A stretch of 64,000 nucleotides of DNA from Ignelater luminosus (GCA_011009095.1 VTPC01091318.1:220729-284728), one strand, 5' to 3'; counted from the stretch's first letter, positions 32,497 through 45,090 are shown. Numbers and translations: made by a program. Notes: generated by a model not told the origin, from the letters alone.

Positions 32497-35400
32497 CATT
32501 ATTAAAATAATTTTCATACAAAACAAAAAGTAGACATTTCTTATATAAGTGTGCACTTCTTATACAGTGCATTAGACATATAATGGGTTTAACTGTTTGA
32601 ATTTGAAATAACTTGAAAGTTAAGCGTTTTTGAGACTAGTGTAAGATAATCTTCGTCCTTATCAATCAGCCGGGAAACTTACGTAAGTAGATACCCTAAC
32701 TATGAATGAACTGATGAGAGATTAGTGTAGATTTTAAAGTAGCTCTAAGCAGGGTCTACAAATTGAAACCTTGGCGTAAATGAGTTGGAGACAAGCAATG
32801 AACTGGCATGGTTAAAACTTAAAACATAAATACGGGAACTAAATCTTCCAGATGCAATAAGACTACATAGATAGAGTCCTCTATAAACCCACAACAAATC
32901 AAGAAACTTCTGAAAGAAGTATAGAGGTATGAAAGTTCACAAATAGCTTTTCACATGCTGGAATGCTGTTTGTCACTTGTACAAATGTGGAGTCAAAAAA
33001 CTTGCTTTACGGTTTAATTCACCTTATTGAATTTAAACACAGAAGTTAGTTGATACAATAGAAGTAGATGTATTTTGTTCTGTAAAAGATAAGTTTAAAT
33101 AAAACAACCTTTATTATTGTTTACTTTTCTTTTTATTTAAGAAAACAACCTTTTGAATATTGCAATAAATAAGGAATGTCGTAAATATTTACAATTTAAA
33201 TTACACTTATTAACACATATTTACGGGAAATAAGTTATTTGATATGTATTAATAAAACATCTAAGTTATGTAAAAATTTCACATGGAAATGTTTATAAGG
33301 GTAGGTATGACAATTTTACTGAAATATCTATTTCAAAAAGTAGTTTTGTTCTTTACATTTTATAGGTACAAATGGACTTAAACAAGAGACTTTTTTTTAT
33401 AATAATATTAAGGCTTTTTGGAATAGGAGTTAAGATAAGATAAAGAAGGTGTGTGTTATAGAATTCTTAAAAAAAATTATATTTGAATAGGCAAGCGTTT
33501 TTCGTTAAACTTAAAAGCTATCGAGTGCTAAACATCCTAGAAATGACTTAATTTGCACTTGATTGTCTCGTGCCCTATTAGAATTATAAATGGTATCTAT
33601 GTGCTCTTCGCTTTTAACTGTTTTATGATAAAATAAAAGCACATATATACTAAAAATAGCATTATATTGTTAAATTGAAACAATATTTTTATTCTTCTTT
33701 TCTTAAATAAGCTTTCATTGATAGGTCTTTACTTAAATTTTTTTTTTCTGAAAATTCCTTTATACTTATAGAAAATACTATATGATACCTATATGTAACT
33801 AACTACGCTTATGACGATTTATTTATATATCTAAAAATAATCATGCTTGTATACTTTTTTGGTACGTTGCAGTTTTTTGTATTTTTTATATTTTAGATGT
33901 TTTAAAACATTATAGCTCTCTACTGCATCGACATGTAGAGATAATTAATTTTCTTTGTATTTCTTTGTGTATTTTCATTGTAAATGTAATTTAATGATAA
34001 TGGCTATGCTATAATTAGAATTTCAAGTTAGAATGAGTTTTTTCTACTGAATGATCTCTTCTAAATTAATCTTGTCTAAACTGATTTTTCCTTGTAATTA
34101 TTATCAGATCCATGTAAAATTTTGCTTTATAAAAGTTAAAAAGAAATTTACTCTCTTTTATGTGCATTGTAGAGGATGAATAATTAAAGTATATCTTCCG
34201 TAAAGTACATACATTGCTATTTAAATAGGTTATGAGTTGACAGTTAATTCTATTTGTGAGCTTTATTGACCATAGCTTGAGGTTAATCATTTGATATACA
34301 AACCACTGAGATAGTGGATATTCTTAGTTTCCTTGGAGTAGTCAGTCTTTTGCTTGCAACCTAGATTTTCTTTAATTATCTGGTTATTAGTGTAAATATC
34401 TTTAGAGTTAATAGTTAGATGTAAACTATATTGCCCTTAAAGGTATGTGGGATTGGTCTGGTAGTAACAGCTTTCTCTGTTCATGAAAGCTAAAGACAGT
34501 TTTTGTAGATAGGCATAATAGTATGTGGTATATGGGATTTATACCATCAGAATGTAAAGAAGAGAAATCTTTTTCCTTAAATGCATTTATCTTTTTTGCT
34601 TTGGAATGTACTTTTGTCTATTCTTCCAAAGTTATAATTCTGGCTTTTTGTTATGCATAAACCAGTTAGAAGTTTCAACATAGCGAGTTTGCAACATAAA
34701 GATAAAAGATATTCCTATCAGTGCTAGTGTTCCTCTTCAGTAAAGACACTAAAATTGGCACTGGAGAGCAAGAAAGAGTCTTGGAATCAATTTATTGCTA
34801 TCTTTTACAAGCATCAAATGTTTTCTTGTTATTGAAACAACAACAACTGTTCGAGTTATGCTGCTTATCCGTATTTAACTACATTTGTTTTAAGACGATA
34901 TAAAATTAGTGTTGAATGCAAAAACTAGCAAAGCCCAAAAGCAAAACCTTTGCGACTGAGTGCATTTATTTAGTCATTTCCTGATGTTAGTTTGATAAGA
35001 GACTTTTTCTTAAAGAATTATCTGAAACTTGGCTAAATTACAGAAATTGCTATTCTAATTTCTAATAAGATTTGTGGGACGACAAGCTTTGTAACAAAAA
35101 AAATGAAACCTTCAAAGCTACAACATGCAATTCTGTTAGTCAGTGCCTATTAACAGATTATTAAATTGTAGATGCTGTTACTTTCTTCTCAGAATTATCC
35201 AGATTTTGCTCAGGATTTATTCTGTCAATTTTTTCTTGAAAAATTCTTCTTATCCTTTTGTCTGGTACAAGAATTTTGCTCAGCTTCTGTATCTTTTATA
35301 AAAGCAATTTTCTTTTTCTTTCTTACCTAAGTTGTGTTTAGTTTTTTTTGCACAGCCTTTGAGATAGTTTTTTGCAAATCTGTGTGTACAAGAGTACTAC

Positions 35401-37010
35401 AATCAAAGGTTACATCAGTCTATTGGATTCATTGATCTTCTGATGACCTTAACGATTAGTTTCCAATGCTTGGTTGTGCTCATGTTGTTTGTAATTTGGT
35501 AAATTCAGAAATTCATTGTGGCCGTATTTTCATAAAGCAAGAGATAAATCTCTGCATCAAATCTCCATACTATCAGAAGAATTCTTTTATAATGAATTCT
35601 AACAATTTGGAATCCTACTAAAAGAAAATTTTCAGTTTTGCTTGAAGATGTAATGGAATTAAGCTTAGTAGAATTTACTCTGTGATTAATTGATTCAAAG
35701 TTTTCAATTTCAGAAACTTAAAAGTAACTCATGAGTAAATTACGATAAAACGTCATTTTAATAATTCATCCTCTATAACACAAATACTTCAGTGCAACAC
35801 ATAATTGTTTGTGTCATTAAGTTATCGATGTGCAACAAAGTAGTGTATTTACATTATTTCGAAATGACAGTTTCGTGGTAGATGGAAAGCATTCATAGCA
35901 GCTGTACAAAAAGTATCTTTCAACGTTTAATGATGAGACTAATTCTATAAATGAGTAAAATCTAAAATTAATATAATCAATTTTACGGTTAAGGTTTTTT
36001 TCTTTTTTGGATCACAAATTCGACTTTTCGGCAGTAATATTAAATACTTATAATAATAGTTCAATTATCTTAAAAGTAAGATATAAAGTGGTTAAAACAA
36101 GAAGTTAAAAAAATAAAGTAACTTGAAGAGTTTTGTTAGAAACTTCAAGAAATTAAAACATCGATTAGTAGTACCACTTTATATGATACTTAAACCTGTA
36201 CAAATATTAAGTAATTTTTATACTTTCTCATCTCCTTAATCTAGAAAGTTTCGACTAGATCTATCAAAATGGAATATTAATTGAACGTGGTATACTAACT
36301 AAAAACTATTATAGTATCTTATCACCATAAGATATTACATAGGTTTTAGCACAAATTTCATTCAAAATAGAACCCATAAGCACATTACAAACCCTGTACA
36401 TAAAACAGTAGGTAGCCTTACAATAAAATATCCATCACACAATGGACATACAGAGGAAGCACATAATAGAGGGTACGTCCATAAGTCCTTCATGAAAAAC
36501 ACTATTATTTAACATATAAAGATATGATTTTCTTTTTTTTTTTAAGTAGGTAAGTGTGCAATGTGTTATATCACAATAGGTTGACATTAATTATTACTTA
36601 TCACAAGGCGAAATAGGTCGTTGAATCATTCAGTCACAGTAACCAGAATTTTAGGTGAGTGTTTTATTTTTATTCTAAAGATGCTTTAAAATAAATGTTT
36701 TTAAGATTTTTTTTGAAGAGTAACGACATATTCCACCATGTACAAAGGTTTTAAAGCGTGAATGCAGATTATTTCTTTATTATACAAAATAATTGATTAG
36801 ACATCTATGACTTCAATTTGTTCTTAAAGACACGCTCAAACAAGCAATCCTCGCTTATCTCATACATATCATCATCCCCCATACCATTACGACATTCAAA
36901 ATTGTAATTCAAATCTTAATGATATCGTAGAAAGTTCATTTAGTATATAAAGTCCCATAAATGTTTTCACGACACGTTCTAATTCAACAATTTTCCGGAT
37001 GATTTAAACC
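32497..37010. other. intergenic between UTP18 and Ddr
   Basis: About 4.5 kb of AT-rich sequence with no coding-like frame or RNA gene seen. The right part should include the Ddr 3' untranslated region. The phrase GGTACGTCCATAAGTCC near 36473 resembles a mariner-type terminus but has no partner that I found. Confidence 0.5.
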
Positions 37011-37313
37011 TTACGTGTGTGCAGGAATGTATCCCAAGTTCTTACGTTGTAAAAATAAATGTATTTCCGAAAATCGCGGTCTGTCGCTTGCGTTACGTTT
37101 CCAGCACTCGCCCATTAAATCGTATATTTCTCTTGGACACATCGGTGGTCGAGATAAATATCTTTGACAACCGTCGTTTTGGTACCAATGATTACTGTTT
37201 TCTACTACTTGTTCACTAGTTAGTTCTGCGTATGGTTGCTGTGTGCACAACATCAATATTTCCCATAATGTTATAGCAAATGCCCATACATCACTTTTCG
37301 TTGTTTGTCGACC
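37011..37313 (-). CDS. Ddr: Ddr last coding exon (kinase C-lobe)
   Basis: This encodes the last 100 residues of a discoidin-domain receptor tyrosine kinase, a single-pass collagen-receptor family. The exon follows a TTGCAG acceptor in phase 0 and reads GRQTTKSDVWAFAITLWE, with the SDVWAF motif of the C-lobe. CTQQPYAELTSEQVVEN, YLSRPPMCP, LMGECWKRNASDRPRFSEI and HLFLQRKN follow. These match the vertebrate DDR order (SDVWAFGVTLWE, EQPYSQLSDEQVIEN, LPQPAICP, CWRRDTKNRPSFQEIHLLL). The protein ends NLGYIPAHT-stop (TAA, 37011-37013). Phase agrees with the preceding exon, which ends SLLL. Confidence 0.92.
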   Translation of the reverse strand, partial: GRQTTKSDVWAFAITLWEILMLCTQQPYAELTSEQVVENSNHWYQNDGCQRYLSRPPMCPREIYDLMGECWKRNASDRPRFSEIHLFLQRKNLGYIPAHT

Positions 37314-38461
37314 CTGCAATTAGAAAAATTCATTAATATTACAGTAAACCGTTTACATAAATTAGCATGTACTGGATATATATTGCAGTGGTACTACTTA
37401 AGCAAGGCGATCTGCTTTAAATTTGATTTTTAAAATTAAGGCGCCTTGCGTTCAGGGCCAGCAGAGGAAGTAAGCTTATCCTGCACGGTGAACGTGGAAA
37501 TTTGAATTTCCTGCTTTATATACACCCCTAACCTAATTTCATAAGATAAAAGGTTACCTAGGAAAAAAGTAACTAGACTTCTTATAGAGACCGTTAGACA
37601 ACTACACATAAAATCATCCAAAAAGGTTTTTAAAAAATCTAATCCCGTCTTCCTTCATTTTTCCAATCTTATAGATCGCTTCCTACTAAAATAAGTAGCG
37701 GCAGTTGGTTTAACAACTTTCACTGAAATTTCTATTCTGACTTATCTCTGTTAATGCTATTTCTTTTGGTATCATTTAATTATTTATTCAATCACGGTCA
37801 CTCATCGCTGTGTTAGCCGTAGTTACATTTAGCTTCAATTCGCACTTGATGACTTTTGTATCGTATCAATAGCAGAATTATGTTAACTTACAAAATTTTT
37901 CATTTGAACGGATAAAACGAAAGAATTGCGACCGTTGGAAATTTTGAATATTTGATTTTCAAATTATCTGCATTGTTTACCTTATGAAGACCAAAAAGTA
38001 AAACACGATATAAAGTTCTTTTTGGGAGCGCTGAGAAGCGTTCAAAGAGAGGTCATTGAAGACCGATGCGGAGATTTTAAGGTTTTCTGAGTTGACAAAT
38101 TAATTTTAAGGGTTATAGCTCTCCCGGCTCTCTTTTATTCCTACGATAGAAAAGAAGGTTCAAAACGAGTTTAAGGTGTAATCACTAAAAAGTGAAGCAG
38201 AACGGTTCACATAAAACATACTTATTCAATGTAACTACAGGTTGCTAGGTTTAAGAAGTTCTTAGAGTTCCATTGCTCTTTCTTGATAATTCGCTGTTCT
38301 AACCCGACACTGTATTATATAACGTTCTGCCATGATGTGAGAAGCAGAAAAAGGAAAAATTAAAAAAAGAAGAAATGAAAGAAAAAGAAGAAGAAAAGAC
38401 AGTAATTATGTAATAGAAGAGATAAACAAGACAAAAATTCTTAGACACAAATAATACTTAC
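37314..38461 (-). other. Ddr intron (1148 bp)
   Basis: Runs from a GTAAGT donor (38456-38461, minus strand) to a CAG acceptor at 37314-37316. No feature was recognised inside. Confidence 0.8.
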
Positions 38462-38603
38462 AAGCAATAAACTTTCCCAGGACATCCAACGAATTGGTAG
38501 TTTTGCTTTAGTATCACTAATATAATAATCCTGTTCATATCGACTGCAGTACATAGCGTGATCCGATACTTTAACTGTGAAGCTTTTATCGATAACGCAA
38601 TTT
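38462..38603 (-). CDS. Ddr: Ddr penultimate exon (activation segment)
   Basis: A TTTTTGCAG acceptor and GTAAGT donor bound 142 nt: one base finishing the Arg codon of the previous exon, then 47 codons. The peptide reads NCVIDKSFTVKVSDHAMYCS, then YEQDYYISDTKAKLPIRWMSWESLLL. This aligns with the vertebrate DDR segment NCLVGKNYTIKIADFGMSR ... RAVLPIRWMSWESILL, so identity is clear. The tyrosine cluster of the activation loop (Y-E-Q-D-Y-Y) is kept. The metal-binding DFG motif reads DHA: the Asp is kept, while Phe and Gly are replaced. No frameshift is needed and the flanks are well conserved, so a sequencing error is unlikely. Confidence 0.92.
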
Positions 38604-38722
38604 CTGCAAAAACAAAATTAAACATAACCTCACTTTTTAAATTTATTAGTCTTGCACGGGTCATGGTGGATATTTCAAAATAAATTAGCTTTTTCATGTA
38701 TGAAAATAATTGGAAACTTTAC

Positions 38723-38815
38723 CTTGCGGCTAAGTCTCTATGGACTAGATCTAATGATTCTAAATACTTCATGCCTGACGAAATTTGTGTGGCGATGTAT
38801 ATTAGGCATCCATAA
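38723..38815 (-). CDS. Ddr: Ddr exon with catalytic loop
   Basis: 93 nt between a GTTACAG acceptor and a GTAAAG donor: one base, 30 codons and two bases. It reads [20 protein letters not shown] then [10 protein letters not shown], with the Arg codon completed by the next exon to give HRDLAARN. The catalytic-loop Asp and the Asn after Arg are present. Vertebrate DDRs have [27 protein letters not shown] here. The intron to the next exon is only 119 bp (38604-38722). The exons encoding the N-lobe, transmembrane and discoidin domains lie further along the minus-strand gene (higher coordinates). I could not find them, and they may be beyond the window or missed. Confidence 0.9.
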
Positions 38816-41155
38816 CTGTAACAGAAACAAAATGTCAGAAACAATACAGCAACGACATTGATCTTTATGAAAGAATTTAAATTAATATGTTACCTTAAAG
38901 GGATAGTTCACACACTAGAATCGAAATTATGAAAAAACCGCATGAATGACGTCGTGATTTTAAAAGCATAAATAATACTCAAGGTTTTAATTATATAGGG
39001 TAAATATTTTAAAATAAATAATTGAAAAAATTTATTTTATCTACCCGAAATGCGCTTAGAATAACGTTAAATTAGTGTGTTACAACACAGTTAAATTAAT
39101 GATCATACGAAGAAAAGTGTTTATGCCACGTTGAATGATATTTTCTCAATATAGATATGTCTTAAAATCATCTAATACATTTGTATTTTTCTCTAAAAAC
39201 CATTTCTTGTAAAGCGCTACCGCGCGAACTTATGAATGAGTGCAAATGTTATTTAATTTTGTGTCCTTTATCAAACACAGCTTCTGATTGTATAGCGTGC
39301 CGAGTATTAAATGCAGATATATGCAAAAATATTTAAAAGTATAAAAAAAAACCAGAATATTACTTTGAGTCCGCCGTGCTAACATTACAATATTATGCTT
39401 GATTACATACTGCACTCTTAGGTTAGAATTTAGAAGTTAATGCGAGGTCTTCACTTAAAGCTATACCCAAAAACAAACGGCATTCAAAATTATTCGTTTC
39501 AGTCAATAACACTGACATAATCTAGATATATCTTCTTGAAATTGATTTCCATTTATTGGTATTTGAATGACTCTCTTCTGGCTGAGAACATCTTAATCTG
39601 TTTTATTGCCATCTACTTCGCCCACATTTCTACCAATAAATTAAGCTATTACAGCTATTAGATAGTTAGTTTGATTTTGATATTAACGTTAACCAACAAA
39701 CACATCATCATCCATTATTCCTCTTTACTGTTATTATTATTAAAGGGTATAACCCTGCGGAAATTAACAGACGTGATCCTATAAACTCGTTCGGTGTTAT
39801 CAGTAATAAAACATGAAATTCTACCTCCACGGTTATTCCATGTATTATTAAAACCCAACTTCCACCCTGAATATTAAATGTGTCCACTGCAGGAACTGCA
39901 TTAAAATTTTTGTAGCTCACGGTAGTTATTGGTAGCTGCCGTGGTGTTGAGTGAAACGGTGCGCGCAAAGGTTCTTTCTACCCTGGAAAACGTGTTCGGC
40001 TGTTTAGAAAAAATGAATGCACGATGGATGTGTATTTTTTGTTGAACTAGAAGAGAGAGGGAGTAAATTGAACCTCCAAACTGCGTGCTGTTGAATGCAC
40101 AAAAATATCGTACTCGTTCTTTCATGTTTATTTCAAAGGAAACTGCTTTTTGAAGTGTGTGTTATAAAAGAGATTTCAATTTAATATCTATCAAAGTACG
40201 CGCATTAAAGCGTCTCGCCTTATATGAGGCTGTGATTTTTTTCTGCTTTAAACTGTACAAAAAGTTAGGATTTGGAAATTCTCATAAAGGTATACACTAC
40301 GAAGTGTAAAGCTTGAAGCATGCAAATAGTTTTCACAAATTAAAAAAACTTTGCTGGTATAACTAGATAGACAAGAATAATTTATTTAACAGTGGCGGCT
40401 AGGGATTTTTGTTAAAGGAGGGTATCATTGATCATGCATGGATTTATTTCTGAAGAACAAGATTGCGGTTTCGATGATTTTGAGATCCTCTTTGTCTGTT
40501 TGTTTAATGATCAAAATTTTGTTTTAATTTCGACTATAGTAAGTGTTGTATTTAAGTGACCGATTTCATTCCAAATCACCTTTCAAATTAATTACTGATT
40601 ATTATTAGCAATTTTGAAATTTAAACGCTAGATAATTTCTGTTAAAAAACTTCCATGTAAACTGTTTTTAGAGAAAGTAACCACAAATATTTTAAAATAA
40701 ATTTTGGTATAAATAGTAGCATGAATTCAAAATATAAAAACAAGTAATTCCTTATTTCAAGAGGTCTTTCGTTTCCTCCAAGAAACTTATTTTTCACAAT
40801 ATTTCAGAAAAACAACTTTAAATTAGTCCTAAAAATAAGATGTTTTTTGTCTAAAGATTTGATACGAAATGCTTGTACTGGAAACTAAAAAACAACGTTT
40901 TATGGAATCTACCGAATTCTATTTCAGCTTGTTATTTTTGAATCGGATAAAAATAAAAAATTCAATTTTTATTCAAATGCTATATAAACATTTTTTGCGG
41001 GTATAAAATCTCTACCTATCTATAAAGCAACAAAGAAATAGTTACATGGGTTAAAATAATGTTATTTGAATAATATATAATTCTGATAAGAGTGTAATCA
41101 GACAAAATAAGGAAAATATTGCAAGGTGATTAAAACAAAGTTAATCATAGTATTA
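38816..41155. other. Ddr intronic or upstream sequence
   Basis: AT-rich. A patch at 39880-40120 is richer in CpG and has an open minus-strand frame without recognised similarity. Near 40391 the sequence CAGTGGCGGCTAGGG resembles a DNA-transposon terminus, but I found no partner. No kinase N-lobe exon was recognised. Confidence 0.45.
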
Positions 41156-42914
41156 GGGGTAGTGGGGCAAACTGGGGTACTAACATTTTCTCATCTGTTT
41201 GATACTGAAACATACTGATAACTATCCAAACTGTATATAAATTTGTGTGGTGTTAAGAGGCGCTAAATATACACTTTCAGCATAACTTAACCATACTCAA
41301 AGCTTTATTTTAATAACATTAAATTGCAGTTATAAAGCGTTCGAGTACTTAATAAAACAACGTAACTTGAATGTTTACAGTTGAGGAACGAAACTACCTC
41401 AATCATTTATATTTTTTCTGTAGCCTCCGGTTTGCCATGAGGTTTTTTTTCTTCACCCTTCCAGATGGTTCGAAACTACAAGAAGAAAAACGACCAACAA
41501 AAGTGGAGTAAGGAAGCCATGCAGGCTTTAAAGCAGCTACTCAGCATGGTGTACCCCAGACAATATTGAAAAGACAAGTGAAAAAAAAACAAAGGAAAAG
41601 GAAGATACAAGTGTTTTCAGCGAGGATCAGAAAAATAAGCTGGTGGTCTACTTGATAAATATGGAACAGCGTCTCTTCGGATTGAAATCAAAAAAGTTTG
41701 TTCTTTGGCTTCCCAGCTGGCAAGTAGAAATAACCAAAATCACCCATTTAATAATAAAAAAAACTAGCAGATCGCCACAGGTTTTTCGGCTTCCAAAAGA
41801 GACATTCAGAACTCTCTCTAGGAAAGCAGGCAGCTCGTGCGATGGAATTTAACAAGACAGCCTTAAACAAGTTTTTTGTAGTAGAGAAAAGATATTTAAT
41901 GTAGACGAAACGGACATTACCGTAAATCCTAAAACCCCCTCTCGTGTATTATATTTGAAAAGTCGACGGCAAGTAGGAGTTCTCACATCCGCAGATAGAA
42001 TTCAGACTGTTACAGCAGAGATACGCTATTTGGCGCCACTCATGCTCGTTTTCCCAAGAAAACGGTTACAGCAACAGTTTCAACTAGGATTACCTCTAGG
42101 GCATGGGCTGAGGTGCATGAAACTGGTTAGATGCAAAGAAATCATTCGTGGCATAGTATCAAAAACTTGCTGTTTTTTCAAAGAGTCTCCCATTTTATTA
42201 CTTCTCGACGGACTCAATTTAATCGACTACGTCAACAACCATGAAGTAATCCTTCTGTGTGTTTTCCCTTCACTGCTCACATCGTCTTCAGCCCTTAGAT
42301 GTGTAAGGTAAGACACTACGAAGTCATCCTGGAAAAATGAGGACATTTTTCCACAGCCATGCACGGTTTTAAGAAATCATGAGTGTGGACTATAAATCGA
42401 AATGTATTTCAAGTGCACGATTTCTTGCCGGCCACCACAACTGACATTTTGCCAACACCTAAAGGGATCAGTGAAAACACTGACCGAAATCCATCATCAA
42501 CCCATGAAGACATCTACGTTAGATTTTATGCTCACGGTTTCAACTCAGATTGCAAATTCTCAAAACAAGTGGGATAGTAACTTTTTGGCTTCCCAGAACA
42601 AGTCATAGTTATCCCGAAAACTGTTAAAATTGCCAAAAGGAAAACAAGGAATAGCGTCCGTTTTAACATCATCTGTTTACAAGGCTGAATTAAAACTTGG
42701 GGGAAGAAAAGCGAAAAACCTAAAAAGGTAATTAAAATACGCAAGCAAGTTTGTAGCAGTACTCCAGTTAAGAAGAATAAAGGGACTGCTAAATTAAACT
42801 CAAGTGACAGTGAGAACGATGATGATGATGATGCAGAACGTTTGTACTGCGGTATCTTTTATCAAATTCGAATTGGTTTCAAAATTAAGTACCCCGGCCT
42901 GTCCTATCTTCCCC
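41156..42914 (+). mobile_element. complete but dead pogo-like transposon, 1759 bp
   Basis: Imperfect terminal inverted repeats of about 25 bp (left GGGGTAGTGGGGCAAACTGG..., right complement GGGGAAGATAGGACAGGCCG...) both end in GGGGTAC. A TA duplication flanks each end (41154-41155 and 42915-42916). The element contains one degenerate Tigger/pogo-family transposase. It lies on the plus strand upstream of the last Ddr exons, possibly inside a Ddr intron. Confidence 0.85.
41465..42890 (+). pseudogene. pogo/Tigger-like transposase, multiply broken
   Basis: DDE transposase of the pogo class with a CENP-B-like N-terminus. The ATG at 41465 begins MVRNYKKKNDQQKWSKEAMQ, the standard N-terminal helix-turn-helix start. 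FNVDETDITVNPKTPSRVL (41899 on) holds the first catalytic Asp, and GVLTSADRIQTVTAE follows. LMLVFPRKRLQQQFQLG matches the PPLLVFPRKRM block. LLLLDGLN (42201 on) carries the second Asp in a changed LDGHATH motif. HCSHRLQPLDV (42271-42303) is present in a different frame, proving a frameshift just before it. Several stops occur in the N-terminal half. An acidic NSSDSENDDDDDAE tail (near 42800) resembles the C-terminus of such proteins. Confidence 0.85.
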
Positions 42915-43319
42915 TAAATGTTTTTTGTCTTTCTGTCCCTCTTTTCTCTTTAGTGCCAACAAATTGCCATTAAGCTATTTCACATGCAGGGAATAACTAA
43001 AAGAAAATAACTAGAAATAAATACGAAATAATAACATAATAGAAAAGATTCTTCCAATTCAAGCCTTGCCTAACTTATAAAAAAGTACATTTTGTGATAA
43101 ATTCAAAATAAGAATGCAATTCACCACAATTACATTAATTTGGCTCCCAACGCGGGGCTTGTTTTAATTGTTAATGTTAAAAGATTTGTAACTGGGTTTG
43201 TTTCACTTCAGCAGTTCCCATTCTATTTTTCCAAGTAAATATTTTCTCATGGTTGTCAATATTCTATTGAATCTTACTATCTTGACTGTGTCAGTTGATC
43301 TTCTTTAAGTTATTTGCTC

Positions 43320-43470
43320 AGTTATAAAGTTGGGTTATATTAAGTTAAAATTAGTTAGGTTAGATTATTTAGATTAATTTGCTTTAAATTATTCAGATAA
43401 CTAGTTTAACTCACGTTAGCTTCACTTAAAATGAGTTACGTTAGATAAGATCCAATCAACTAAATATAAT
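43320..43470 (+). repeat. degenerate TTAGG-rich repeat, left block
   Basis: Contains TTAGTTAGGTTAGATTA and GCTTTAAATTATTCAGATAACT. The same words recur in the block at 44375-45090 on the far side of the reverse-transcriptase relic. Confidence 0.55.
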
Positions 43471-43729
43471 GAAAAGCGCATGCAGAGCAGCCATGCCAAT
43501 TATCAAAGAAAAAAAAGCAAAGAGCAGCATATTGGTAGAATGACAATGTTGACAAACAAAGAAACTAATGTATCACAGCCAGGAGATCACTAATGCGACT
43601 AAAGAGAAGGTGGTAGTTTAGATAAAGTAAAAGCTGCAAAAAAGAGAAGAGAACTAAAAATAGAAATCCAAATAAAACATAATAGAAGAGCTCAAAAAGT
43701 TTATCAACAAAAAAGAGTTAATGAATGAA

Positions 43730-44350
43730 TGAATGAATCAGGGAAAAATGGAAGCAAGCGGATCCGGGTCCTTCAGATCTATCTCTTTACTAGACACGTT
43801 AGAAAAACTATTAGAACAAATGTTGATGATACAACTGAAAAAGGAATATAAGAACAAAAGAGATTGGGGGGACACTCAATTTGGATTTAAAACCGGAAAA
43901 AATGCTATGCATTAGAAGAGGTTTTAGGGCCAGCGAAAGAAAAATCAGACAAAACCATCAAGCAGTTCACATTATGATGGAGCTACCTCTCCAAGAAGAT
44001 GTGGCAACGGTATGGTACGCAAACGATTTGGTGGACATAATTAAAGCAAAGATGGAGAATGACCTAAAAAGAAAGACAGAAAAAATACAAGAAGAGATAA
44101 GTGGATAAAAAGTAGTATGTACGTAAACCCAAAAAGATGAAAGCGATAATGATGGTAGGCAAAAAAACTACACGAGGAAATTACCATACAGTTTAAAGCA
44201 GAAACAATTAAACCTAAAGCTCATACTAAATATATAGAAAAGAAACGGCAAAACAGCTACCGAGCTATACCAAATGATGCCTAACTTGAAGAACTCAAAA
44301 CCAGTAAAAGAAGACAGAGATACTGAAAGAAAAGACTGTTTCGCTCCTTG
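43730..44350 (+). pseudogene. non-LTR (I/R1/Jockey-type) reverse transcriptase relic
   Basis: Recognisable pieces in order: SGSFRSISLLDTLEKLLEQM (43758 on; compare the RP-I-SLL-T-GK-LE motif of LINE reverse transcriptases), DTQFGFKTGKNAMH (43871 on; compare QFGFRKGRST), VWYANDLVDIIKAKMEN (44011 on; the catalytic Y-x-D-D box, here YAND), KAIMMVGKKTTR (44139 on), and AIPNDA-like text near 44268. Frame changes and stops break the sequence, and the finger and endonuclease parts are missing. It is a dead fragment; the clade is tentative. Confidence 0.7.
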
Positions 44351-44374
44351 CAAAAAAGGTGAGATAAAATCAAA

Positions 44375-45090
44375 ATGAGTTAGGTTAGGATACGTTAGCT
44401 TGCTTTAATTTATTTAGGCAATTGGTTCAGCTTCATCTAGATTAGTTAGGTTAGATAAGATTTGCTTTTCTTAGATTGGCTGAGAAGATCAAAAATGATT
44501 AACCAATGACATTTGATTTGCGTTATTAAAAGCAGTCAAGTCAAAAAAACTTTCTAGAATTACACTTGCTAGGTTACAGTGATACTAGTACAAAAGTATG
44601 TGTTTATGCAAAAATAGTTAGTTAGAAAAATGTCAAACTGTTTGAATTTTTTCTGTTAGCTTTTGTACGCCATGTAATGTTAAAACATGCAATATTCTTC
44701 ACGGAAACGGTAGAATATTAAAATGTTGAAATAATGCAATAAATGTTAGGTTAGGTCGCTTTTTATAAATTTAGGTTAGGTTACTTGTTAGAAAGTTAGG
44801 CTCGTTTGCTTTAAATTAGTCAGATAACTGATTTAGGTTAAATTAGATTAGCTTTTAATAAGGTTAGTGCAAAATTATATGAGGCTAGGTTTGCATTTAT
44901 TGGGTTGGATTTGCTCAACAGGACTTTAATTATTTATTCTAGATAAGATGAGGTTAGAATTGCTAAATCACAACCTGTAATGTAATTTAAATAAAATTTT
45001 CGCCAATTAATCAATCTAAATGATCAAAAACGATCTACAAATACGTAATTAGAAAAATGCCAAACTGTTTGCTTTCCTCTCTGACACTTC
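44375..45090 (+). repeat. degenerate TTAGG-rich repeat, right block
   Basis: Many GTTAGGTTAGG words (44378, 44447, 44747, 44772 and others). TTTGCTTTAAATTAGTCAGA matches 43378 on. The phrase TTAGAAAAATGYCAAACTGTTTG occurs twice within the block (44622 and 45049). TTAGG is the ancestral insect telomere repeat, but here it is interspersed and degenerate. Confidence 0.55.

Noticed and set aside
36470-36490. GGTACGTCCATAAGTCC as a mariner terminus
   Set aside because: No inverted partner or transposase sequence nearby.
39708-40125. Open minus-strand frames in a CpG-richer patch, considered as missing Ddr exons
   Set aside because: The peptides do not resemble kinase N-lobe, juxtamembrane or discoidin sequence.
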